A DNA stretch of 44,054 bases. It comes from CAZGVW01 sp964529265 (lineage in GTDB: Bacteria > Planctomycetota > Phycisphaerae > Phycisphaerales > UBA1924). Below, in pieces: positions 6,461 to 13,371 of this stretch; position 1 is the stretch's first letter; every line of letters starts with the position of its first letter. The notes beneath the pieces were generated by a model. That model had not been told where the DNA came from and did not search any database. It worked only from the letters and a program-made list of their open reading frames with translations. The stretch spans positions 1 to 44,054 of the forward strand of contig CAZGVW010000290.1 in assembly GCA_964529265.1 (NCBI GenBank), given 5' to 3'. The position numbers were made by a program, and so were the translations under genes.

Positions 6461-7000
6461 GATGTGTGCCCTCCGGGGCCTCGGTGGCCCCGAACTCCGC
6501 CCTGTGCCCACCGTCGGATGGGACGGGATGTTCCCGTCCCCGTTTTTGCCGCGGGGGTTATCGGCCCAGATTACCACGTTGCGCCCGGTGGTTCCATGGA
6601 AATCCGTGGGTCGGGCGGCCCGGGGTGCGCGCAATAGCAGGGCGCCATCGTGAGACGGCGCCCCGCTGGAGGAGAGAGAGCTTCACGACACAACTCTTTG
6701 CGGCCACGGGGCTTATGTGCGAGGACGCTTACGGCGGCGCAAGGGCGAGTATCTCGCGCCGGCCACGTCTCTCGCAGCCCGAGGGCTGCTCGGTCGTGCC
6801 ATGATGCGAATCTAGGGGGTCGGGGCGGGCCTCCCGCGAAATGGTGCGAAAATTCGATGGCGTGACTTTTTGCCGGGGGTGCTGCAAAAAGGCATTTTTC
6901 GTCGGCAAGTGGCGGTCCCCGTGTAGGATGGGGTCGCCGGAGGAATGCACGGGCGCCCGGATGGCGCCCTTTGGGCGAGTGTGCACAAAGGAGCGAAATT
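6461..7000. other. Intergenic region between divergent genes
   Basis: I find no convincing gene here. It must hold the promoters of the leftward dockerin-tailed gene and the rightward HTH-TPR gene. A bulged hairpin AGCAGGGCGCC/GGCGCCCCGCT lies at 6636-6667. A possible -10 box TAGGAT lies at about 6926 for the rightward gene. Neither is certain. Confidence 0.4.
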
Positions 7001-8242
7001 GTGAACGCCACTGCCGATCGCAGGCAAAGGCTCCATCAGTTGTTGGATTTGGCGCGTGCCGCCCGAGGGTGGACGCGGGCCGATCTGGCGAGAGCCCTTC
7101 AGCGGGACCCGACCCGCCTCTACATGGACAGCGGCAACCCGAAGCTGGATTTCGTCATTTCCCTTGCGGAGGTGCTGGAATGGCCGGTGGGGGAGTTGAT
7201 CGCCGCGCTCGGGGCCGAGTCGGCCGAGGAGAACGGCTTTGCGGGGCCGGGGTTCGCGTCGCTGGACGCGGAGACGATGGCCGCGCACCGGGCCGGGCAG
7301 TACGACCGGATGGTCGAACTGGCGCAGAAACTGTTCCAGGCTGCTGAGACCCCTGAGCAGCGGGCGCTGGCCTGCAACAGGGAGGCTGGCGGGTGGGACG
7401 GTCTGGGACGGTACCCCAAGGCGCTGGACGCGGTCCGCCGCGGGCTGCAGCAGGGGGCGATCTCACAGGATCTTCGCCTGAAGCTGCAGGGCAACCTGGC
7501 GAACGCGTATTACACGCTGTGGGATCTGATCCCGGCGCTGGGCGTGGCGAAGGTGCTGGTGGAGTGGCACGAGGCGAACCCCGCGGCTTCGATCGAGCAG
7601 AAGAAGCGTCCTGCGTTCGCGTACTACGTGCGCGGGAACACGCTGCGGCGGATGGCGGCGATGGAGCCTGAGAACCGCAAGGCGCACTGCCTGGCGGCGA
7701 AGCCGGACCTGGAGCGGTCGATGGCGATGTACCTCGACCTGGCGAGCGACCTCGGGAACGAATCGCTGGCGGGGATTGCGAACACCTGCCGGGGCGGGCT
7801 GATCGAGATCGACGTCGAACTTGGCGGACGGACGCCGGAGGCGGCGATCGAGGAGATTCTGGCCAGGCTGGACGTGGTGGTGGACCTGGAGGATGCGCCG
7901 GGCGGCGACTGGCTGGAGTCGTACGGCTGGTGGTGCATCTTCGGCGGGAACATCGCGCTGCGGCACCTGAAGGGGCGCCGGCTGCAGCAGGTGATGGCGG
8001 TGTTCACGAACAAGGCGCTCGAAATCGCGGATCGGCTGGACAACTGGGCGATGCGCGAGCGTGTGTTCACGATGCAGTACACGCTGCACGAGGTGATGGT
8101 CGAGGCGTGCGATTTCGACCTCGAGTTCACGATCGACGATGAAGACCGGCGGCTGATCGCCGGGACCATGGGTCGATTCCCCCGGTTCCGCGGCGTGGGC
8201 TGGCGGATTCTGCAGACGGCCAAGCTGGTGGCGACGAACTAA
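7001..8242 (+). CDS. HTH-XRE regulator with TPR-like C-terminal region
   Basis: The protein is 413 residues. Residues about 6-68 form an XRE-type helix-turn-helix (QRLHQLLDLARAARGWTRAD, then LARALQRDPTRLYMDSGNPK and LAEVLEWPVGELIAAL). The remaining 330 residues are helical and look like degenerate TPRs (AHRAGQYDRMVELAQKLFQA; ALDAVRRGLQQGAISQD). GTG 7001 is the likely start, with AAGGAG 7 nt upstream; an in-frame ATG at 6971 lacks a site. It is followed after 10 nt by a PEP-CTERM protein gene, so the pair is probably one operon. The HTH plus TPR layout resembles ligand- or peptide-sensing regulators. A role in controlling exported PEP-CTERM proteins nearby is inference. Confidence 0.8.
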   Translation: MNATADRRQRLHQLLDLARAARGWTRADLARALQRDPTRLYMDSGNPKLDFVISLAEVLEWPVGELIAALGAESAEENGFAGPGFASLDAETMAAHRAGQYDRMVELAQKLFQAAETPEQRALACNREAGGWDGLGRYPKALDAVRRGLQQGAISQDLRLKLQGNLANAYYTLWDLIPALGVAKVLVEWHEANPAASIEQKKRPAFAYYVRGNTLRRMAAMEPENRKAHCLAAKPDLERSMAMYLDLASDLGNESLAGIANTCRGGLIEIDVELGGRTPEAAIEEILARLDVVVDLEDAPGGDWLESYGWWCIFGGNIALRHLKGRRLQQVMAVFTNKALEIADRLDNWAMRERVFTMQYTLHEVMVEACDFDLEFTIDDEDRRLIAGTMGRFPRFRGVGWRILQTAKLVATN

Positions 8243-8252
8243 GGAGCGCGCC

Positions 8253-8789
8253 ATGAAGAAGAACATGCACATTTCCATGATGATCACCAGCGGCGCGGTG
8301 TTTGCCATCCTTGGCGCGACGACGGCGGTTGCGGGCTCGCTCGAGCGGGCCGCTCCACCGGTCCCCACCGGATGGGGAGGCGAACTTGCGCCTGAGGTGA
8401 ATGGCTCAGCCCCGGCGATTCCGGGCGGCACGAAGGGCCACACGGACCAGGGACCGGTCCGCCGCCACTTTGGAAAGGACACCTTCGATTACTTCGCTCC
8501 GGCGCTGCGAGGCGTGAGCGGAGGCGGCGGAGCAGCGCCCTCTCGACCCGGCGCCGGATTCGGCGACGCGCTGGATCCGCTCGTCGGCGTGCTGATCCCG
8601 GCGACGGCGCCGACGGCGCCCTCGAGCGCCGACGTCTCGCCGTTCACGGTGTTCGAGCCTTCGGTTCCTTCGGAGCCTTCGTTCGCGCTGCCGACGGCGC
8701 CGGTTTCGGCGGTTCCTGCGCCGGGCTCTGCGGTTCTGATCGGGCTCGCGGGCGCAGCGCTCGGCTGCCGCCGCCGCCGGCGCGGATGA
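8253..8789 (+). CDS. PEP-CTERM sorting-domain protein
   Basis: The 178 residues start with a signal peptide (MKKNMHISMMITSGAVFAIL, cleaved after about AVAG). The mature region is low in complexity and rich in Pro, Ala and Gly. It ends with the sorting tail VPAPGSAVLIGLAGAALGC followed by RRRRR. That tail is recognised by exosortase-type membrane proteases; no exosortase gene is in this window. AGGAG lies 6 nt before ATG. It is co-transcribed with the HTH-TPR regulator and is followed by a strong terminator at 8815-8868. It is likely a cell-surface or matrix protein. Confidence 0.8.
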   Translation: MKKNMHISMMITSGAVFAILGATTAVAGSLERAAPPVPTGWGGELAPEVNGSAPAIPGGTKGHTDQGPVRRHFGKDTFDYFAPALRGVSGGGGAAPSRPGAGFGDALDPLVGVLIPATAPTAPSSADVSPFTVFEPSVPSEPSFALPTAPVSAVPAPGSAVLIGLAGAALGCRRRRRG

Positions 8790-8814
8790 ATCGAGCAGTT
8801 TGTTTCGAGTGAGC

Positions 8815-8868
8815 CATGTCGCCGCCGCTGATCGTCGCACTCGCCGCGACGAACGCGGCGGCGACTGT
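8815..8868 (+). terminator. Intrinsic terminator after the PEP-CTERM gene
   Basis: GTCGCCGCC and GGCGGCGAC form the stem (8815-8862) around a long loop, followed by TGTTTT. It ends the HTH-TPR/PEP-CTERM operon and also separates it from the convergent protease gene that ends at 8900. Confidence 0.6.
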
Positions 8869-8899
8869 TTTGAGCGGTTCGGCGGCGTGGGCGGGTGAC

Positions 8900-9964
8900 T
8901 CAGCGGTTCTGGGCGCGGAGGACGCGGGCGAGGTCGGCGGCGTCCACGATGCCGTCGGCGTTGATGTCGGCCGCGGCGTCGCGCCCACCCCATTGACGGA
9001 GGATGGCGGCGAGGTCGGCGGCGCCGACGCGGCCGTCGCGATCGATGTCTTCGAGGGAGGCGCCGTCGCGGGCGATGACGCTGTGGATCCAGTCGGCGTA
9101 GGCGGCGAGGATCTGGCCGCCGGCGCCGGGGGTTTCGGCGGCGCCGTGCCCGGCGCTGGGCAGCGTGAAGGTGTTCACGCTGAAGAGGAGGAGGCGGCCA
9201 TCGACGACGATGAAGCCGGGGCCGCCGGAATCGCCTTCGCCGAGCGTGGCTTCGACGCCGGGGCCGAGTGTGCGGCCGCCGCAGGCGCCGTCGCCATCGG
9301 GGCCATCGAAATCGCAGCGCCAGACTTCGAGTGCGCCGGCGCCCTCATCGTCGGTGTAGAACTCGTCCGCGGCGTTGGCGCCGATGCGGATGTGCGTGAA
9401 CGAGGCGGAGCCGGGGGCATCGGCCTGGCCGTAGCCGGCGAGGAGGATGGTGGCGCCCGGGGGCGTGGCGCCGGAGTGCAGCGCGTGGACGGGGATGTGC
9501 GGCGGCAGAGGGGACGTCAGCGTGATGATCGCGAGGTCATCGTGCACTCCGGGGTGCATGAAGCCCGTGAAATCAGGGTGGAGCGTGACGCGCTCGATTT
9601 CGGCCGGCGTGACGACGACAGCGCGCTCGGAGGCGACGTCGAAGAAGACGGCGACGTCGGTTCCGATGTCATTCTTGCCGTCGGCGTCGGCGTCGAAGCA
9701 GTGGGCGGCGGTGAGGATGTGGCGCGGTGAGATGACAGCGCCGGTGGCAAGGCGCGCGCCGCCGATGAAGAGGCAGGGGGCGCCATCGATGCGGATGGAT
9801 GAGGAATCGGAAGCGGGGGGCGTGTCGTCGAGGACGTGGACGATCGGGGCCGGCGCTGCAGAGGCGACGGCGGCGGTGGTGGTCATTGCCGCGGCGGAGA
9901 GGCGGAGCGATCGCGCGATCGTCGGCTTCGGGCGGCCGGGATGAGCGGATCTGCAGGGCGCCAC
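8900..9964 (-). CDS. Secreted trypsin-like serine protease with dockerin-like tail
   Basis: This is a 354-residue exported S1-family protease. The N-terminus is basic then hydrophobic (IARSLRLSAAAMTTTAAVASA), a signal peptide. The catalytic triad is visible as His88 in LTAAHCFD, Asp143 in DDLAIITL and Ser246 in EGDSGGPGF. Two tandem calcium-type repeats close the protein: DIDRDGRVGAADLAAILRQW and DINADGIVDAADLARVLRAQ, a dockerin-like module. GTG 9964 is chosen because GGAGAG lies 9 nt upstream and it includes the whole signal peptide; ATG 9886 would cut it off. Dockerin modules elsewhere bind cohesins; in planctomycetes their partner is unclear. The gene is divergent from bioB. Confidence 0.85.
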   Translation of the reverse strand: MAPCRSAHPGRPKPTIARSLRLSAAAMTTTAAVASAAPAPIVHVLDDTPPASDSSSIRIDGAPCLFIGGARLATGAVISPRHILTAAHCFDADADGKNDIGTDVAVFFDVASERAVVVTPAEIERVTLHPDFTGFMHPGVHDDLAIITLTSPLPPHIPVHALHSGATPPGATILLAGYGQADAPGSASFTHIRIGANAADEFYTDDEGAGALEVWRCDFDGPDGDGACGGRTLGPGVEATLGEGDSGGPGFIVVDGRLLLFSVNTFTLPSAGHGAAETPGAGGQILAAYADWIHSVIARDGASLEDIDRDGRVGAADLAAILRQWGGRDAAADINADGIVDAADLARVLRAQNR

Positions 9965-10053
9965 TGGGGGTCTCTCTCCAGGAAGAGGTACGCGGGGGCG
10001 GGGCGGCGGTTGCGGCGAGGCGGGGTGGGCGGGCGGATGGGCGGGGCTTGGCG

Positions 10054-10059
10054 TAGTCT
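10054..10059 (+). promoter_or_regulatory. -10 box (TAGTCT) for leaderless bioB
   Basis: TAGTCT lies 7 nt before the bioB ATG, and there is no Shine-Dalgarno. Transcription would start at or next to the start codon. The layout is repeated at eight other genes in the window. Confidence 0.5.
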
Positions 10060-10066
10060 GCCGCGC

Positions 10067-11305
10067 ATGATGGGAGCACGCCAGGAGGAGGGGGCCTGTT
10101 TCGCGGGTCTGGACGAGCGGCTGGCGGAGTTGGCCCGCCGCGGGTGCGCCGATGAGCCGCTGGAGCGGGGTCTGGCGGAGGCGGTTCTCGGTCGTGGTGG
10201 GGCGGAGGCCTTGCCCCTGCTGCCGCTGGTTCAGACGGCGGGGGTGATCAGGCGGCGTTTCTTCGGGGCGGCGGTGCAGGTGCACGTCTTGAACAACGTG
10301 CAGAACGGCGCGTGCCCTGAGGATTGCGGGTACTGCGGGCAGAGCAAGGCGTCGGAAGCGCCGATCCAGCCGTGGCGGCTGAAAAGCCGCGAGCAGATTG
10401 TTGAGGAGGCGCAGGGGGCGAAGAACGCGGGGGCGTTTCGATATTGCATGGTGCTCTCGGGGCGCGGGCCGAGCGACGACGACATCGAGCACATGGTGGA
10501 GTGCGTGCGCGAGGTGAAGCGGCGCTTCGGGCTGCGGACGTGCCTTTCGGCGGGGCTGCTGACCGAGTCGCAGGCGCTGCGGCTGAAGGAGGCGGGGCTC
10601 GATCAGTTGAACCACAACCTGAACACGTCGCGCCGGCATTACGGGAGCATCTGCACGACGCACACGTATGAGGATCGGGAGCGCACGCTGGAGGCGGCGA
10701 GGGCGGCGGGGTTGAGCCTGTGCAGCGGATTAATCGTCGGGATGGATGAGGATGTCGAGGACGTGATCGAGGTGGCGTATGCGCTTCGGGCGTTCCGCGC
10801 GGAATCGATTCCGGTGAACTTCCTCGTGCCGATTCCGGGGAACTCGGTGACATCCGGGCGGTGCGGGGGCGAGGCGCTGACGCCGGAGTTCTGCCTGCGG
10901 GCGCTGTGCCTGATGCGGCTGGTGAATCCTTCGGCGGAGGTGCGTGTGGCGGCGGGGCGGGAGATTCACCTGCGGTCGCGGCAGGCGCTGGCGCTGGAGC
11001 CGGCGAACTCACTCTTCGTGGAGGGGTATCTGCTCACGAAGGGGCAGAGCGTGCTGGAGACGTTCCGGATGGTGCGGGACGCGGGGTTCACGCTGCGGCT
11101 GGAGGGCGGGGACTGGCCGGAGCACGTGCGGAGGTTCGTGGAGGATGGGGAGATTGTGGAGGGGAGCGAAGGCGAGGCGACGTCAGGCGCGGCTTCAGCG
11201 TGCGCGGGGCTGCCGGAACTCTCGATTCTGAAGGAAGATCGCGTTTCGCAGAGGAAACTGGCGCGGCTGAGCGTGAAGGGCGCCGAGCCACAGCCGGCGC
11301 GGTGA
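10067..11305 (+). CDS. bioB: Biotin synthase
   Basis: BioB is a radical-SAM enzyme that inserts sulfur into dethiobiotin in the last step of biotin synthesis, in the cytoplasm. The radical-SAM cluster is CPEDCGYC with Cys83, Cys87 and Cys90. Other family motifs are NNVQNGACPEDCGYCGQS, NHNLNTSRRHY, SGLIVGMDE, IPVNFLVPIPG and AAGREIHLRSRQ. At 412 residues it is longer than the usual 310-350. The extra length is an N-terminal helix (about 50 residues) and a Ser/Ala-rich C-terminal tail. ATG 10067 has no Shine-Dalgarno but a -10 box 7 nt upstream. No other bio gene is nearby. Confidence 0.95.
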   Translation: MMGARQEEGACFAGLDERLAELARRGCADEPLERGLAEAVLGRGGAEALPLLPLVQTAGVIRRRFFGAAVQVHVLNNVQNGACPEDCGYCGQSKASEAPIQPWRLKSREQIVEEAQGAKNAGAFRYCMVLSGRGPSDDDIEHMVECVREVKRRFGLRTCLSAGLLTESQALRLKEAGLDQLNHNLNTSRRHYGSICTTHTYEDRERTLEAARAAGLSLCSGLIVGMDEDVEDVIEVAYALRAFRAESIPVNFLVPIPGNSVTSGRCGGEALTPEFCLRALCLMRLVNPSAEVRVAAGREIHLRSRQALALEPANSLFVEGYLLTKGQSVLETFRMVRDAGFTLRLEGGDWPEHVRRFVEDGEIVEGSEGEATSGAASACAGLPELSILKEDRVSQRKLARLSVKGAEPQPAR

Positions 11306-11313
11306 GAGCGGGC

Positions 11314-11352
11314 GACAAAAAAAGACGAGGGGCGGAACTGAACCCGCCCCTC
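11314..11352 (-). terminator. Intrinsic terminator for the PEP-CTERM gene
   Basis: Read leftward, GAGGGGCGG and CCGCCCCTC form a 9-bp stem (11327-11352) followed by TCTTTTTTT. The run of T is on the leftward strand only. It therefore terminates the PEP-CTERM gene at 11396, and may block read-through from it into convergent bioB. Confidence 0.8.
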
Positions 11353-11395
11353 GGGCAATGGAAAGGCCTGATTGGCTCGCGCCATCGCGCTGCGG

Positions 11396-12091
11396 TCAGC
11401 GTCTGCGGCGACGCGCGGTGAAGGCGCCGGCGCCGATGGCGGCGAAGGCGAGTGCGCCGGGCGCGGGGATGAGTTCGGCGCGGCCGACGAACGACGCGCT
11501 GGCGGTGAAGTCCATGAGGTTGCCCTCGCCGTCAACCGTCGGCGCCGGGGTGATGTCGCTGAGCGAGAACGAGGCGTCGAACTGCGGCGCGAGACCGGGA
11601 TAGCCGGCGCCGTTGATGAGGTCGAAGAGACCGTTGCTCGCGGTGTAGGCGAGAGACGAGTTGAGGCTGGAGGCGACCATGGCGCCGGCGGTGTCAAAGG
11701 TGATGAGCGCACCGTCTTTGAACGTGCCGGTGAGCAGCGACTGCGCCGGATTGGCGAAGCTGCTGAAGACGAAGGATCCGCTGATGGGGGCGCGGAAGCC
11801 GTCGTTCGAGCCGTCGCCGTTCAGATCGACGGGCGTCGCGCCGCCCACCACGATGTCCATGGAGAGCACCGTGGAGAAGACGACGTCCGGAATGCCGGGA
11901 TCGTCGCTCGTCACGCCGAGGTCAACGGGCGCAGCGCTTGAATAGGAGATATCGCCTCCCGAGCCGCCGCTGCGGTCATAGGACACTTCGTGCGGCGACC
12001 CTGGGTCGTCGAACGTGAAGAATATCGCTCCGTGCGCGGAGCCTGCCATTGCGGCCACTCCCACCGCGGCCAGCAGGGCGCTGTGCGTCAT
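11396..12091 (-). CDS. PEP-CTERM sorting-domain protein
   Basis: The 231 residues start with a signal peptide (MTHSALLAAVGVAAMAGSAHG). The beta-rich mature region opens with AIFFTFDDPGSPHEV and ends in the sorting tail LIPAPGALAFAAIGAGAFTA followed by RRRRR. AAGGAGAG lies 4 nt before ATG 12091. The mature opening IFFTFDDPG...EVSY resembles that of the next protein (ITFSFADPGPGRQLMS). Both share a GTF/SFKxGxxxTFDTAGAxxATS stretch, so the two are diverged paralogues. Function unknown; presumably surface-exposed. Confidence 0.8.
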   Translation of the reverse strand: MTHSALLAAVGVAAMAGSAHGAIFFTFDDPGSPHEVSYDRSGGSGGDISYSSAAPVDLGVTSDDPGIPDVVFSTVLSMDIVVGGATPVDLNGDGSNDGFRAPISGSFVFSSFANPAQSLLTGTFKDGALITFDTAGAMVASSLNSSLAYTASNGLFDLINGAGYPGLAPQFDASFSLSDITPAPTVDGEGNLMDFTASASFVGRAELIPAPGALAFAAIGAGAFTARRRRR

Positions 12092-12130
12092 GACTCTCTC
12101 CTTGCGCGGCTGTGCAGGCCGCGCGTCAAT

Positions 12131-12220
12131 CCCTGTGCGGGGCGCAACGCATGACGAGCGCTGAAAAAGCCCCTCGGACTTCGACTTTTTCGAGAACCGG
12201 ACTCCGAACCCTGTGCGGGG
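12131..12220. repeat. Twin CCCTGTGCGGGG motifs upstream of a PEP-CTERM gene
   Basis: CCCTGTGCGGGG occurs at 12131-12142 and again at 12209-12220 in the same orientation, within 130 bp of the start codon at 12091. Each is partly self-complementary (CCC...GGG). They could be operator half-sites or a small repeat. A third copy was not found upstream of the neighbouring PEP-CTERM gene. Confidence 0.35.
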
Positions 12221-12339
12221 GTTCAAACAGAGGCTAACCGAGCAGTGAGTTGGATGCAACAGGAAAGACCGGAAAACAGTTGGAACAGTGTGCCGGGGAG
12301 GGGCGTTTGACGGGGTTGGGGGGCCTGTAGGGGCATGTG

Positions 12340-13068
12340 TTATCGGCTGGAGCGGCGCCGGCGGGGGCGGCCGAGGCCGGCAATTCCCGCGGCGAAACCG
12401 ATCAGAACGCCGCCGCCCGCGGCCGGGACGACGGACGTCAGGCCGCTGAAGGAGGCGTTGGCGTTGAAATCGCGGAAGGTCTGATCCTCGTTGATGAAGC
12501 CGCCGAGTTCGGACTCGATGTCGGTGACGGTGAACGCGGCTTCGCCATCGTTGGCGAGGACCAGGCCGCCGAGGATGGCCTGGAGCGCGGGGCCTGCGAC
12601 GTAGCCGAAGGGGGCTTCGCTCGTGGCCAGAATCGCGCCGGCGGTGTCAAACGTGAAGAAACGGCCGCTCTTGAACGAGCCGGTGACAATATCGACGCGC
12701 ATTTCGTCTTCGAACGTGTAGAACGTGAACGTGCCGTCGGTGGAGGCTTCGAGCGTGCTGGGGGAGATGACGGTCGCGGGACCCAGTTGCAGCGACATTT
12801 CCAGGCGCGCATCGAACTTGTGCACGCCGAGCCCTTCCATCGATCCATCGACGATGAAGACGATGGGGGCGTCGGTGTCGTAGGTGAGCAGGGCGAAGCC
12901 GGGATCATCGCCGGCGCCTTCGGCGCTCATGAGTTGCCGGCCGGGGCCGGGATCGGCGAAGCTGAACGTGATCCCGGCGAGCGCCGAGCCGGGCGCAGCG
13001 CAGACGCATCCCGCGGCAAGAGCCGCAACGAGCGCGCAGCGCGGCGCGCGAACCGTTGGTGAACGCAT
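12340..13068 (-). CDS. PEP-CTERM sorting-domain protein
   Basis: This is a 242-residue paralogue of the protein at 11396-12091. It has a signal peptide (CALVAALAAGCVCAAPGSALA), a mature start ITFSFADPGPG, and a shared SFKSGRFFTFDTAGAILATS stretch. The tail is VVPAAGGGVLIGFAAGIAGL followed by RPRRRR. Here the usual PEP/PAPG is VPAAGG. GAGGAG lies 9 nt before ATG 13068, which is why I prefer it to ATG 13077. Probably exported and processed by an exosortase located elsewhere. Confidence 0.8.
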   Translation of the reverse strand: MRSPTVRAPRCALVAALAAGCVCAAPGSALAGITFSFADPGPGRQLMSAEGAGDDPGFALLTYDTDAPIVFIVDGSMEGLGVHKFDARLEMSLQLGPATVISPSTLEASTDGTFTFYTFEDEMRVDIVTGSFKSGRFFTFDTAGAILATSEAPFGYVAGPALQAILGGLVLANDGEAAFTVTDIESELGGFINEDQTFRDFNANASFSGLTSVVPAAGGGVLIGFAAGIAGLGRPRRRRSSR

Positions 13069-13371
13069 GGACTCCATCTCCTCGGCGGGCCTGTGCATCG
13101 CCCGCGTGGTCTGACTCGCTCCGGCCTCGATTCGGGGCGTTCCGGCGGCTTCCAGGCGGCGCGGCGGCAGAGCGTGCGCGCGGCGGCGAAAACCGGTCAA
13201 AACGCTCGATTTCGAGGCATTCACGCGGCCGTTGTGCGGCGACCGCGAAGGGAAACTAGCGGACGAGCGGCGTCGCCGCAAGACACATGGCGCAAGTTTG
13301 GCCCATAAGAACCCGCCCGACGTGTCCCATCGGTGTGCGCGGCAAGATGGGCAACCCCGCTGAGAACGCGG
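13069..13371. other. Intergenic region, no gene seen
   Basis: These 303 bases separate two leftward genes. I see no conserved frame, strong promoter or terminator. It must carry the promoter of the PEP-CTERM gene at 13068 and the 3' end of the large upstream transcript. Confidence 0.4.
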
